Source: Bemisia tabaci
Taxonomy: Eukaryota; Arthropoda; Insecta; Hemiptera; Aleyrodidae
Reading direction: 5' to 3'
NCBI RefSeq assembly: GCF_918797505.1
Contig: NC_092797.1
Location: forward strand, 39,321,372 to 39,385,371
DNA length: 64,000 bases
Shown here: piece by piece, positions 21,271 to 32,674 of the stretch
Numbering within the stretch: position 1 is the first letter of the stretch
How the letters are laid out: each line of letters begins with the position of its first letter
The notes under the pieces: model-generated
Told to the model about the DNA's origin: nothing
What the model saw: only the letters and a program-made list of their open reading frames with translations
The model's database searches: none
Program-made: the position numbers and the translations under genes

Positions 21271-22261
21271 CATAACCACACAATCAAAAGTAGTATTTAC
21301 TTTTTTATCCGCGCGTTTAAATCTCCACCTTCTACAATCCTACATCATACTAATCTCAAAATTAAATTCTTTAACGTGTTTTTGGGAGCTTTTCACCAGG
21401 AAACACAAGATTTGAAACGTCGATTTTTGACCACAGCGTCATAATACGCATTGATCTTTTTTCCATACACGCGTTGAAGTCTCCACCTTTCAAAGTATAC
21501 AAATCTCAAAATCTCTCAATCTCTCAATCTCTCAAAATCTCTAAGAAATCAGTGACTTAAGACCCAAGCTAAGCTATTTGAAAACTTTCAAATGTTGTCA
21601 AGGAGACGGTAAACCCATTTCCTTAAATTGTTGTATTTAAATTCTGCACCGTGACTAAAACAATATTTACTCTCCATATAGGATCACATTGCCTCGAAAT
21701 TGATGGTTGTCTCAAAGTGAGCAATAAGCTATGAGAGTACTGCATTTGATTTTTCTCCGCGCTCAGGCACTCCATGTCGGCGTGGAGCTATGATCAGATC
21801 ATGCGTAGACTTGGCAGCACAGGGTGATAAGATGCGAGGATTACACGATTGCAGCGTGCTAACATTTGCCTTATACAGAAGAAAGTGAAGGATCAACCTC
21901 GATGGATACCGATGGGTGCCGATGGATGCCGATGTTTGCGGATCCGTCGGCGGCGTTGGGGGAAAGAAACCATGACTGCTGAGTGATGAGTGCTGAATGG
22001 TGGATGTCGGGGCATAATCAGAGGGCTCGAGGATGATATTACCAGCGTCCTCTCGTTCTACTTTCCTGCCGTCGCTCGGTGGGCTTTAAGTTCGATCCCA
22101 GTTACAGCACCAAATTACGGACACAATTAAGCGCATTAAAGGGTTTGATGTTGGGCGTTTGGGGAACTATTGATAACTCCAAGAGTGAAATTGAGATCAT
22201 TATCACTGACTTCTCATGGGCCCTGGGCCCTATTTCGTGTTCAAGCTGTGACATTTTTCAG
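21271..22261. other. Unassigned stretch with short simple repeats
   Basis: Contains CTCTCAAT repeated three to four times near 21505-21540, and four imperfect GATGGATGCC-type units at 21898-21945. No exon recognised. Confidence 0.45.
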
Positions 22262-22385
22262 ATCCTACTATCAGGAATAGGTAATTTACCCTGAGTTTGA
22301 GTTAAATTTGGTAGTTATGACATGCAGTGATGTATACGACTTCAGGTGGACGTGAATGACTTTGGCCGGTATTGAAATACACTGC
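22262..22385 (+). repeat. Dispersed repeat CC, copy 2
   Basis: Partner of 21150-21270. It carries GGTAATTTACCCTGAGTTTG, TAGTTATGACATGCAGTGA and GTGAATGACTTTGGCCGGTA. No terminal repeats seen. Confidence 0.6.
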
Positions 22386-22563
22386 GGACTTGAGGTAACA
22401 CACGATAGGAGTGTATCATTAGAAAGAAGAGGGCTCTCTTATTGACTGCGAGGAGTGAATCCACTACAAGTTCATTCAACTCGAAATGATTGAAATAATT
22501 CTTCATTTTAACTCTTACGAATGCGACAATGCGACATATCTCTGCCTCTCATGCAGACGCACT

Positions 22564-22818
22564 CTGCCGTGCTAAGGAAAAAACGCCGTATGAACAATTG
22601 AGAGTTGCCAAATTTCCTTCGATGAAGTGTTTATTTTTTTAGGAAAGCTATGGATATTTCCCTTTGTAATTTTCAAGAAATTTAGGTGAAATTGCGAAAA
22701 AAATTATCTGAAAAATTAGAAGGACAAGATTTACAAATTTTCCCAAAAATTCGTGATTTACTGATAGTAATTTGGCAGCGTCTGCAGGCTCATTTGGCGT
22801 TTTTCCTTAGCACGGCAT
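22564..22818. mobile_element. Family-E element, copy 2
   Basis: 255 bp from CTGCCGTGCTAAGGAAAA to TTTTTCCTTAGCACGGCAT, with GCCGTATGAACAATTGAGAG after the left end. The flanks CACT and GTAC do not match, so the TSD is lost. Internal frames are chance. Confidence 0.85.
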
Positions 22819-23701
22819 GTACTGGCGTATCCCAAGGGGTCGTAAGGCTCACAGGAAAATGGAGATACGCCCTTACGTCACCACGGCAACGATATATGAA
22901 CAGGATATGTGGCAGGAATACAGAGTACCAGTCGTGAAATAGACTCCCGGATTTTTAATAGTGCAGAAAAAAGTAGATGGTGGTAATTTCTGTATCGCTC
23001 TCGCTTTGACATAGGTGGGTGCGATATGACGTCAATTTTCCCGCGCATTATTTATTAATTCAAAATATGGGAAATACATAGATCATAACGTTTGTTGTCT
23101 GGACGTACATTTACAGTTTTTTAGAATTTTGAATTTTTTCCGTGAGTCACATAATTTTTGAGAAAATTGATGACGAAAATGTTTGTGCCCACTTACACCA
23201 TGGACCTTCTTCAAAAATGCATGAGGTGCTAACACTTCCTTTTTTTCTCTATGTACCTAGCAGCCTCCCCATATAGCAATTAAACAATGCAAAGTCGGGT
23301 AATAGACGAGCCACCGACAACTCTCCGATATAACCTCAGAGAAAGAGACATAAAACCCTTTTCCAAAATTTTAATTAGAGAGGGAACTTTTAGTGAATAA
23401 ATGGAAAACTCTGTAGCTCTCCTGTCTTCCTTTTGAAGGTCTCCTCAGTGAGCCTTCTTCTTATCTTCTTATTATTATTATAATTTTGATAATTTATTCA
23501 AAATATTGATTTTGTTAAGCGAGGGAACCATTTTTGCTTAAAATATCAGTAAAAAGATTATTATTTCAAATTTCCAAAATTATTATTTCATAATTTTCCG
23601 AGTGAAAAAAGACTCTCTTCCTTTCTCAGCACCCTGACCTCAAGGGTTCCTGATCATCCAAAGAGGCACACAAAATTTCCCCCAAAGGACACGGATCTCA
23701 C
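22819..23701. other. Unassigned non-coding stretch
   Basis: AT-rich, including an ATTATTATTATAATTTTGAT tract near 23470. No terminal repeats or exons recognised. Confidence 0.45.
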
Positions 23702-23866
23702 TAGTGGCGTGGCGTGCTTTGCGATATATCGATTGTTATGCCATTTAAACCTATGGAAAAGGATCGATAAACAGGGTGTTCGCAGCGAACACCTTAATAA
23801 TCGATTCTTCACCATACGTTTAAATGGAATAACAATCGATATACCGCAATTCACGCCACGCCACTG
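23702..23866. mobile_element. hAT-1 MITE, copy 2
   Basis: A 165-bp foldback from TAGTGGCGTGGCGTG to CACGCCACGCCACTG. It is flanked by a perfect 8-bp TSD, GATCTCAC, at 23694-23701 and 23867-23874. The arms carry CATTTAAACCTATGG and TATCGATTGTTATG. The centre reads GTTCGCAGCGAACACC, a perfect palindrome core. CAGTGGCG ends and 8-bp TSD mean hAT. No coding capacity; the frames across it translate the arms. Confidence 0.95.
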
Positions 23867-23874
23867 GATCTCAC

Positions 23875-25754
23875 TGTGCGCCACGAAGAGTCGAGCTGAT
23901 CTTGGCTTACTTCGCCCGGCGCACTCAAAAAGCTTTCGGACGGTTGCCTGCCCTTCCTGCCTCACTTTGCGCGGCCTTATAATTCACACCTCTCCACGCG
24001 TTTCTCCTTAATTCTGCTCGTATGAACTTGCGACTTGCGGCCGGAGCGCAGGAATTTCTTCCATGCCCTCCAACGCTCCGTCCAGACGCATTCTAACGCA
24101 CTGCCACTGCAACCTACCTTGTCATTGCTCAGCGCTGGCTAATAACTAATGCCATAGTATTATCTCTGATTCTTATCGAGGACACCTCAAGTGTGTCGCA
24201 CTTAGTGCGTTGGAAAAAACGGGATTAAAAAGGTGCCCACGGGATTAACGCTTCTGAAATGCACGGACGCATGTGTATGAAAAAAATGTGCAGCATGGTC
24301 GAGGTGCAAATATGAAAGCCGATCTTTCATTCCGCACAACATTTTGAATATACATAATACGTAAATTTGGTCGTTTTCGGGTGTCTCAAAGTTTTTTTTA
24401 GTCATTGGATCTTTAAGGGTTGTGAAAGAGATACTATCATCTCAACTGCGCAGCCAAATTGTAGAGTCACATTTAGGGGTAGTTAGGCATCACCCTTGAA
24501 AAATACCCTCGAATGACATGACTGAATGCGTATTTGTAAGGACTGTGGTTCTTTTCTTTCACTTTGATCTCGTTGAACTATGATCTGCACATTTTTAGTA
24601 GTTTACAGAAGTAAATCATTATTATGAGACCTTATAGGCGGCAACGATACTTTATACTTATATGGAGAAAATGACTTCATCCACGTCCTACGAGAGGCAA
24701 CATACCTAAAACGGTCACGTGTGGCGACGATTTCTGTGGCAGCAGTACGTGTGGCAGTCTATATCGGATGAATTTCATCATTTTCAAAAAAGTAATTTAA
24801 AAAATGGTCTTATCAATACATCAAGTACATTGTATACTTATCTGAAGAAGGTCGATTAGTACCAAGATTAAAAAATCAAAATTTCCCCGAGGTAATCAAT
24901 GGACACTGTTGTGAAAGCATTTTTCATTTCCGGGCGTTTCATTGAAACAGCTATTTATATTTCCATTGCTTTACATAATTGACCTCTTCTATCTCAAAAT
25001 TACCGCACAAAACTGTTCAAAAACGTGTTTGAAGCATTGAGTACGTGTGCTCAACATCCAACCCTAGAAGAATTAGCCGTTTTTCTTCATGTCAGAGCAA
25101 ATTGGATTTCCCGGGGAAATTATGTGTTGCAACATGATTACCTTGCACTTTTTTCTACACGACGGTTTCACTTTCCGATGACGATATAATAAGCAAGCAA
25201 CTCGTTAGTCAAATTTACCCTGGATAAACGTTGACGGTATTAGAGCTATTACACACATCACCTTGCGTCACCTCCGATGAAAATTCGTCACATGAAGTGA
25301 GCGCGTGTATTTCGGATGTTCCTATTGTCCACGTTCTTCGGATGGGGGGGGGGGGGGGAGGGGCTGCTACTTCACCAACCAAAATCTGTTATCTGATGGA
25401 TATTCGGAACACGCAGACCTGAGCAGCACGAGCGTGCAGAAAATAGTGATAAGGATGAAAACTTCAGCACATTGCGTATATAATAAACCATGAAAGAGAC
25501 CCATTATTCTTACATAAAATTCGTCCTTATAAGAACTCATTATTGTGATCGATATTTTCTTGGCCTCTCTCGCCCTACAAATTTTGAGTAGTGTTTTTAT
25601 CATAATTATCAACGTTTTCTGGAATCTTAAAGTTATGAGCAATGATTTTAATATTTTGCTAACTTCGAATTACTTCACTACTTTCAATTCAATGCATATT
25701 TTGTGCATGTATCGGGAATGCACAAGCAATGATAAAAACTCGCACGGTTCTTTT
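23875..25754. other. Unassigned non-coding stretch
   Basis: A GC-richer part at 23870-24130 follows the hAT-1 element, then AT-rich DNA. A run of 13 G lies at about 25346-25358, where assembly errors are likely. No gene supported. Confidence 0.45.
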
Positions 25755-25868
25755 CAGTGGCGAGGCGTGAACAATCGATGTTCGTTGCGAACACCCTGTT
25801 TATCGATCCTTTTCCACAGCTTTAAACGACAGAGCAATCGATACATCGCAAATCACGCCACGCCACTG
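25755..25868. mobile_element. hAT-1 MITE, copy 3 (internally deleted)
   Basis: A 114-bp copy from CAGTGGCGAGGCGTG to CACGCCACGCCACTG. The 8-bp TSD GTTCTTTT is perfect at 25747-25754 and 25869-25876. It is about 50 bp shorter than other copies. The left arm jumps from ACAATCGATG to TTCGTTGCGAACACC, so most of the left arm is deleted. Confidence 0.95.
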
Positions 25869-25876
25869 GTTCTTTT

Positions 25877-27049
25877 TAAATCCAATATTAAACTGCGACA
25901 AAAATGTCTTACTCTGCCCTTGGAAAGCATATGAAATCTATCATTTTAAGACATAAAAAATGTGAGTATTCGATGGATTTTAAAGTTGATTTCGGGTCAT
26001 GCCTTGGTAAAATTATTATTCTAAAACCTGCCGAAATCGTATCCGGGAACATTTACCGCTAATTTTAGGACAAAAATATAATTTTTTGCACATAAGTATT
26101 GTCCTGACCCGAATCGATTTCCCCAGAAGTTAAAAGAAGATGCGAATTACGATACTGAATAATGGGCTATTCATTTTTGAATCATCGTCAATCCAGAAAG
26201 ACCAGTCTTGTAAAAGTATCTTTCTCTCCTCTGATCCTCCGATAATGGCCAATTGCGAACATTATCAGACGGAAACGCAATTTAACAAAACCGTGAATAT
26301 GTTACGAGAAGAACTGAGGACAGCCGTTCGCTTTATTTATGAATTAAAACGAAGACAGTCTGAATGAAGCTCTCGACCTAATCGGATGTATTTCGATACG
26401 AGGATCGTGAATTATGAATGATCTCGAGAGCCCACAATAGAATTAGGAGTCACATAAGCTGCGTTTAATCTGGGCTAAAGATTCCCATGAATTAAATATT
26501 AAACCGGGCGTGAGTCGGAGAGAGTGCTGCTATTGCCGAATTCAACCAAGAATTCACTTTTATCTTACTTATGTACTATGATAAGTGTCCCTCAACTAAG
26601 TGTGACAACAAGGGTAAGCGCCTGACTTATATTGAGTGGTCGTTTAAAAAGGCTTTGAGGCTAATTAGATTGTGCGCATGATTTTGAGGAGAGATTTCGA
26701 TCTTCTCCAGAGATATGCGTCATTGTGAATGCTCTCTCATTGCATAGACCGTTTTGCAAATAGTGAGACTCTCATTGCTCTTATATCCCTGACAAGATAG
26801 TGAATTTTTGATACAACATTAATCAAAACCTCGGTCTTAATGGCTTAACTCGGAGATGTTTCAATACTAATGTTGCATCGATTTTTTAAAACACCTCAGC
26901 TGAATTTTCTCTACCTAAATTTTATTTCATAGTGCGTTTCTGCTACAAAATTTCCATGAAATTTAAGAAAGGAATATTTTCTTAGCTTCGCTTTTATTGC
27001 TACGACGAAAAAAAACCTGAATTTCGAAATTGCTCGCATTGCAAGCGCG
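25877..27049. other. Unassigned stretch
   Basis: A small plus-strand frame at 26248-26367 gives a charged 39-residue peptide starting MANCEHYQTETQFN, which looks protein-like but has no splice context or known relatives. The rest is AT-rich and featureless. Confidence 0.4.
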
Positions 27050-27235
27050 AACAAACGAATGACAATTTGCAGCCTACATAAAAATGGTTGTGCTGCATGA
27101 TTTTTGTGCAAATTTCAGTAAATTTCCTACCTACTACAAAATAATTCCTTGACATTTTCAAAGGAATTCGCACAGACGTTCTCTTGTAAAAAATTAAATT
27201 TCCCACTTAAATTTGACAACAGCTGATGTGTTCTT
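27050..27235. mobile_element. K-family foldback, copy 1 (left part diverged)
   Basis: Shares with three other copies the segments TACATAAAAATGGTTGTGCT, GCAAATTTCAGT, CATTTTCAAAGGAATTCGCA and CTTGTAAAAAATTAAATTT. It ends in TTTGACAACAGCTGATGTG. The left end, expected to read TTGGACCGCGTT, is not recognisable. Non-coding. Confidence 0.65.
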
Positions 27236-28238
27236 TTCTTCTAAAGATGGTCCAAGTTAGAGTTGTACAAACACGGTACAGTTTTCTATCATTTTCGGCA
27301 CATCTAGTCAACAGAGGACGCAAGACTCGCGCCATTAGTGACAATAGACCTGACAAATCAGCGTCTTCGCCCAGCAATCAGCTGTCTCGGCTAAACTGAT
27401 AGAAGCGTAATTTCTGGTTTGCGCGACCGTCTGAAGAACAGTTATCACCGTTAAAACGAAAGGTAGAAGCGCCTCCACGCCTCTGTTTTTCTGGGTTCTG
27501 CAAACAAGGCCTCAGAGTTGTTCGTTTGGAAAGTTACATGTGTAATTTTGCACGGGGATAGACGGGTGATGTCTTTGACCATACGCGCACAGATGCTATT
27601 TACTTAGAGATTTTTTTGCGAATTGGTGGGTTTCTCTCTAGTTGCAGGTGTTATCGTCATTCACCTGTTGTCATGTCTTATTGAATAAAAACGTCTTTGA
27701 TTTTTGTTACTGCGCGGATGTTGGGCCATGGTGTTTGGTTCCATTGCACTCATACATGCCATCAACAATATCGACGGTAAAATCCTTTGACCACGTATCT
27801 CAATAGCGGTGTTATAAAATTTCCACTGTCATTTTATTTTTATGAGGGAGAAAAAATCTAAGTCATTTCTTGAATTTTTAACAAAATTTTCTTCGCATAG
27901 AGAAGATAAATCAAGGAAGTTTTAAAAAAAATGTTATTTCCCTATTCAGTAGTTTTCTATTTTAAAAATAAGTATGACCGGAAGTCTGCAACGTCTCAAA
28001 CCGAGATATGTACCCAGTTTGGATGTTTCACCGTCGATATACAATAACAAGATTCGTCTATCCTTCAATGATTTTGTATTAATTTTATTTACTTTTTAGA
28101 CCAATTCTAACACAATCGCACTAGATTCATTAGGTTTTTAGGCGTTTCATTAATTTTTGTGTACCTTACGTTTTTCTTTTCTGTGTTTTTCTAAGTTATA
28201 TCATTGAAACTACGTCTTTGCTCCTTTTTGTTTTTCAG
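27236..28238. other. Unassigned stretch, possibly intronic
   Basis: AT-rich and without repeat boundaries. If the candidate microexon at 28239 is real, this would be intron, and its last 30 bases form a good pyrimidine tract. Confidence 0.4.
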
Positions 28239-28278
28239 ATCCTGCGCCGAAGAGCAGCGTTTATGTGAATTCAGCGGG
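28239..28278 (+). CDS. Candidate 40-nt microexon, gene unknown
   Basis: The 40 bases are GC-rich amid AT-rich DNA. They are preceded by a strong pyrimidine tract ending TTTGTTTTTCAG and followed by GTGAGT, a near-consensus donor. One frame is open throughout: with one base from an upstream exon it reads (D)PAPKSSVYVNSAG. I do not recognise the protein. A 40-nt exon is not divisible by three, so it would be constitutive or frame-changing. No neighbouring exon was found, and the splice signals plus base composition are the only support. It lies 263 bp left of a foldback element, outside any repeat I can define. Confidence 0.4.
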
Positions 28279-28540
28279 GTGAGTTTTCTGATTTTTAATA
28301 CAATTATGAGCTTGATGTGATTTTTCAAAATATCTTTGATGCTAAATAAAGCATCCAATATGTTTTTGAACATTTGATTATCCTATTCCATTTGTTGAGG
28401 ATTGTGGCTGCTTCCCCCTCACCAATAAATCCGTTATCAACTAAATTGCATCAACGACAGGTGGAAACTTGTTCTTTCAGGGACTCAACAAATCCTTATG
28501 GATACTTATAAGGGAGCAACAGTCATTAGCCTAATTTCGG

Positions 28541-28694
28541 CTGTTGCGACCTACCTACATGGTGGATGATGAGCTTCGGGTGACGTCGCGTCGTCAGCCA
28601 AACAAGTTTCCCAAACCTCGGCCATTTTCGGCTTGTTTGCGAAACGAAACTGCCCACACGTTGTTCAACATCAACCATGTAGGTAAGTCAACAG
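28541..28694. mobile_element. Foldback element, CTGTTG..TACCTACATGG ends
   Basis: Left end CTGTTGCGACCTACCTACAT and right end ATGTAGGTAAGTCAACAG are inverted repeats of about 35 bp. A second inner pair is CAAACAAG / CTTGTTTGC. The 154-bp element includes a GTAAGT that mimics a splice donor. No TSD is clear. Confidence 0.7.
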
Positions 28695-28764
28695 TAGCAT
28701 GCTGAAGTCCCAAAAGTAAAAGCTTCCACAATGGCCAAGACATCAGTGGAGGGTCTCTTGTCTA

Positions 28765-29025
28765 TTCCTCCTCCACTCCTTGTAGCCAACCTTTCACAAG
28801 ACGTCCACACCGTCACAAATTCATTGATACATACATACACACATAAAGCCGCTTTTATAGCGCAGTCTCGCGCTCTGCGACGCCCGATCACCATTGCCCC
28901 TTATCCTCCCAGAGACCATTAGGCAATTGGCACCATCTGATCTGCTCCAGCTCCACCCCTTGTCGCCAACCTTTCACAGGACGTCCACGCCGTCGCCTTC
29001 CGGGAGGACTAATTCATTAATACCG
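28765..29025 (+). repeat. Direct repeat pair with ~185-bp spacing
   Basis: CTTGTAGCCAACCTTTCACA near 28780 recurs as CTTGTCGCCAACCTTTCACA near 28960, both followed by AGACGTCCAC.CCGTC or GGACGTCCACGCCGTC. The shared block is about 55 bp. The downstream parts share ATTCATTGATAC / ATTCATTAATAC. No gene inferred. Confidence 0.65.
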
Positions 29026-29634
29026 ATCTAAATATGAGAATGATCGAAGTTGACGTCAGTATAGATACGTCTCGGTGACGCGACACGTGAGACATCTCCG
29101 TCCATTCATTGCGTGGAGCCATGGAGTAAATCGACCCGGCACGGAACTAAGTAGGCAAATGTATGCGGATTCTCCTCCGGGAGGGTGAGAGAATCGTCGG
29201 ACGTCGCCAGGAAGAAGTGACAAGGGGCATCCGTTCGCGGTCGGTAGTTACCAATTACCTGTGATTCCGACTGCCTATGCAGAATGTCCTCCGGTTTAAT
29301 TGGATCCGCTCCTAATTGCATTCCTCGAGTCAACAAAGGCATCCCAACTTTGGGATTGACAAAGTTCCTTTGTTTCGAGTGCAGCGCCGGCCGGGCATTG
29401 AGTCATAAGTTTATGTAAGTCCTTCTGCCGGAGGCCGGCGACAATAATATAAAAGTGAAAGCATTATTAGAATAATAGGACCATGTGTCGGCCGCGTCGT
29501 CTTCGTCTCGGCGACGCGTCAACAATGAGCGTATTACAGCATCCCCGGCCATTCTTCGATGAGATTGCCCGCTGTTTTCCGAGCGGGCACCATTACGCGC
29601 GCTTCACGCACCTCCGTCCAAATTGCCACCCGCG
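29026..29634. other. GC-rich unassigned stretch
   Basis: CpG-richer than its surroundings, with ACGCGACACGTGAG (E-box-like CACGTG) near 29080 and GGCCGGCG segments. ATAATATAAAAGTG at 29446 looks TATA-like, and the ATG at 29483 opens a 62-codon frame. No splice donor or protein match supports a gene, though it could be a promoter region. Confidence 0.35.
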
Positions 29635-30047
29635 TTGCCAAACACACACACGTGTCGAAGTGGCATCATAGTTCACATTACGTATTTTTTAATTGTGGTT
29701 TTTCCTAATGTAATGAACATGCACCTTGCCAAGAAGTGTAATTTGATCGCTCTAGATGACTTTTTTCCGAAAGGCATCAATTGTTATTCGACATGAATTT
29801 GAATAGCCTAATTTAATCAGTTGTTCGAATTATTGTTTAAGCTCTCTTGCCAAACACACACACATGCCAAAATGGCATCATAGTTCACATTATGTACTAT
29901 TTAATTTTGGTTTTCCCTTATGTAATGAACATGCACCTTGCCAAGAGGTGTAATTTGATCTCTCTAGATGACTTTTTCCGAAAGGCATTCAAGTATAATT
30001 CGACATGAATTTGAATAGCCTAATTTAATTAGTTGTTCGAATTGTTT
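29635..30047 (+). repeat. Tandem duplication, ~214-bp unit x2
   Basis: Unit 1 begins TTGCCAAACACACACACGTG (29635) and unit 2 TTGCCAAACACACACACATG (about 29849). The units share CATCATAGTTCACATTA, GAACATGCACCTTGCCAAGA, TAGATGACTTTTTTCCG and GAATTTGAATAGCCTAATTT, about 92% identical. Unit 2 runs directly into the AAGCGG-type element at 30048, which may mark its insertion. Confidence 0.9.
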
Positions 30048-30418
30048 AAGCTCGCAGCCGAAAGGGATAGCGCTTTTTGATTTCAACCCACCACTAGAAT
30101 TACAACACTCGAATTACCACTGGAATCACAGCAAGATGGCGGAGAGAAAGCCTAGCATATCTAGAATAGATTAATCTGTGATACTTTTATGTAATGCTTC
30201 TGATGTCAAAGCAAGGAGGACGATGATCATTTTTCTAAAATTCATTTTTTTAAGCAGTAGTATAGTTTTCCTGAACATGGAAAGTTGAAATTTTGGTGAG
30301 CGCGATCTTTCATCTCAACGGTGCTCATCTTCTTCGGGAAACTTAAAAACGCGCATGTGCAGAAAACATCCGACGGCGAGCGCTTCTCTCATGCGGACGT
30401 ATTGAAGCTTTCCCGCTT
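30048..30418. mobile_element. AAGCGG-family element, copy 1
   Basis: A 371-bp element related to the insert at 56037-56525. Both share an AGCGCTTTTTGATTTC start, CTCAACGGTG..CATCTTC, TCGGGAAAC, AAAACGCG, GAGCGCTT, and a CTTTCCCGCTT end. The termini AAGC.. / ..GCTT are short inverted repeats. Non-coding; superfamily unknown. Confidence 0.75.
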
Positions 30419-30529
30419 TTTCTAACATTTCTAAGTTATTCTGATGGGCTAATCCCATGTTTAATCCCGCCAGTTTCTATTCCGCTCTTAGCCATAGCAT
30501 ATCTTGGCTTAAGACCATCAGAATCATTG

Positions 30530-30605
30530 CCAGGCTTGTCTAGTGTCTAACAGGGAATCGAACCCAGTACTTTCTGACTATAGGACCAGCGCCGGCTGAG
30601 GAACA
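30530..30605 (-). repeat. tRNA-like pol III box (possible SINE remnant)
   Basis: The minus strand contains GGGTTCGATTCCCTG, a good match to the tRNA B box and T arm. It is preceded by CTATAGTCAGAAAGTACT, which could be anticodon-arm-like. No complete cloverleaf or clear A box can be drawn. A tRNA-derived SINE fragment is the simplest reading; chance is possible. Confidence 0.35.
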
Positions 30606-32014
30606 ATACCACTTATCTGAAAACCGTCAATTTTGCAGGACGAAGAAAAAACTTTGCCATTTATTGTAATTTTGAGGTTGGATTTGCAAATTTTTCATAG
30701 ATTACACCGTAATTACATCGCTTCTCTACATAATTTGAAAAAAAAACTAACAACATAAACTTGCGTATTTTGTTCTGTAGAATGTGACAAAATTGCTCTA
30801 GCTCATTCTTGCCAAAATTCTTATTTCAGCAGAATTGTTCCTCAGCTCTTAATAGCCTTATTTTATTCGTGCTATATATAGCATTTTGATGTCTTGTTAC
30901 GCTAAAATAAATTGCAGCAATCAGGCAGCTAGTGTATTGCCCGATTGAGCTATTACTCACCGGCTGGTCCTCAAACCTAACACCAATCAAAACCCCGCAA
31001 ATTGAAAATCAGGGATCAATCTTTGCTCTTGGTTATTCACAAGAAAGCTCACGACGAGGGAGCCAGGCGGCAAAACTTTCTCACATCCGGAAAACCCCGG
31101 CCGGGGAAAATAGATTGAATTGTTTTAATTAGCCGATCCGCGCCGAAGGACACGTGTTCACGTGGTCAATAAGCGATAAAGCGTGGGTGGAGGCCGAGCG
31201 GCGGGGGAGGAAATGAAAGTTGGAAAGGGAACACTGCACCCCTCTCTCCCGGGCCGCGGCCGACGGCGAAACTTTACGGCTGTGCAGCAGAGCGATGCCC
31301 GGTGCTTGGTGCTCGGTGCCCGGTGCGCCACATCGGCCGAGAATAACCGCGGGCGCATGCGCAGACGCCAATAAGTGTCAAATTGTAGCATGTGCCATGG
31401 GGTGAAAGTTGGATGGATGTTGCGGCTCCGGAAAAAGTTGCCAGGTCGTGCGAGACCCCCCTTTTGAATAAATGGAAAATACGTTGAATTTCCAGCGTAA
31501 TCTGGCAACAATGTGCTCCAGGCTCTGCAGAAGCTCCTAATCTCCGCGAGGTCGCAACGGGAGTTGCGCGATTTTGCCGCCAATGGCTAATCGGCCTTCG
31601 GTCTTCGTCCGACTGACCAGAAATCCGATCGGCCGATCTCGCACATTCGCGGCCCCTCAGACCACTTCCCTAGTTCCGCCTATCATGCCTCTTTCCCGGC
31701 CCCGCGCCCTTCACCCTGGCTTCCTCGTCATGCCGCCGGTGCTGACCTGGTCACTCCGCGCATTCTTCCCGGAAAGTGAAAGGCTCGTAAGTGCTCCGCG
31801 AAATTTATTCGACCGCTTCAATGGCAGCGCTCACTTCACGGTTCGGTTTGGATTTGAGAACCTACTCGACTTTTGAAAGACAAAGAGGCTGCGAGCAGCC
31901 CATGCTGCATGCAATAATATAAGTACAATGAAGTAAAACAGAATGTCGGCGACTATACTAAGATACGAAGTAATGAACCCGAAACGCTTCGGCAAACCAC
32001 TCGACCAATAGCTA
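30606..32014. other. Unassigned stretch with GC-rich block 31130-31880
   Basis: The GC-rich block has many CpGs, a paired CACGTG / CACGTGG near 31150, and a perfect NRF-1-type palindrome at 31353-31362. Frames on both strands (up to 141 codons) are typical of GC-rich DNA. It may be a promoter or CpG-rich region, but no exon can be tied to it. Confidence 0.4.
31353..31362. promoter_or_regulatory. NRF-1-like palindrome GCGCATGCGC
   Basis: GCGCATGCGC is followed by A and lies in a CpG-rich block. The NRF-1 (Ewg in flies) site is (T/C)GCGCA(T/C)GCGC(A/G), often near start sites. A single 10-mer is weak evidence. Confidence 0.3.
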
Positions 32015-32150
32015 ATGTCACACGATCAAACCGTGCCATCAATATCTCCAAGTCGAGTACTATAACTGGTCCAAGTCATCGCATTAGCCAATCACAACAC
32101 CGGACCTTGATATTTTGGTGGCTGGATTTGATTGCATGACAATAGCTTTT
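32015..32150. mobile_element. X-family foldback, copy 1
   Basis: TGTCACACGATCAAACCGTG at left is the imperfect complement of the segment ending ATTTGATTGCATGACA at right. It matches 34447-34590 over CTAATCACAAC and ACCTT.(A/T)ATTTT..TGGCT. No TSD identified. Non-coding. Confidence 0.65.
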
Positions 32151-32407
32151 TTCAATCAGTCAGAATACGAAAAAAAATTGTAACATAAGTCGATGAAAAC
32201 CTGTTCGACAGAAAATAAGAAAAAAAAACTTTCTGTTCAATGATCGGAATGCGAAATTTATAGTAGTTCGAATATTCGTGTCTGTGAATTTCGAAGAAAA
32301 CTTAAATTATGTAGGCAGGTTTATCATGATTTTGCGCATTTTTTTCTGTTTGAAATTTTCAGTTTCCTCCGGGAAGAAACATACCTCCATTCTAAGGTTG
32401 CAAAATT

Positions 32408-32674
32408 GAAGTTGAGGTTATGTGGATGTCGCATCTGGTTTTCGGATCACGCATCCGAGAACTTGAGGTCAAGCTGCCGAAGTTTTGGTCAGACATCTGA
32501 AGTTATTCCGTAAGTACCGGAGTACTTCATCAGATGTATGATCTGAACCCTTCGGTGTAGACTAAAGTAGGACTAAAGTACTTCAGATAGTTGGCCCGAA
32601 CTTCGACAGCTGGACCTCAAGCTTTCGGATGCGTGATCAGAAAACTTCAGAGATCTATTATAACCTCAACTTCG
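32408..32674. repeat. Foldback element, GAAGTTGAGGTTAT ends
   Basis: About 267 bp. Left GAAGTTGAGGTTATGTGGAT matches the complement of ATTATAACCTCAACTTC at right. Inner arms share TGATCACGCATCCGA-like, ACTTGAGGTC.AGCTG and GACATCTGAAGT-like segments. CTGAAGT/ACTTCAG motifs recur. Non-coding. Confidence 0.75.

Noticed and set aside
26248..26367. 39-residue charged peptide starting MANCEHYQTETQFN
   Set aside because: Protein-like composition but no homology I recognise and no splice or promoter context.
28481..28683. Possible exon between TTCTTTCAG and GTAG/GTAAGT
   Set aside because: All three frames have stops, and the donor lies in the right arm of a foldback element whose left arm is at 28541.
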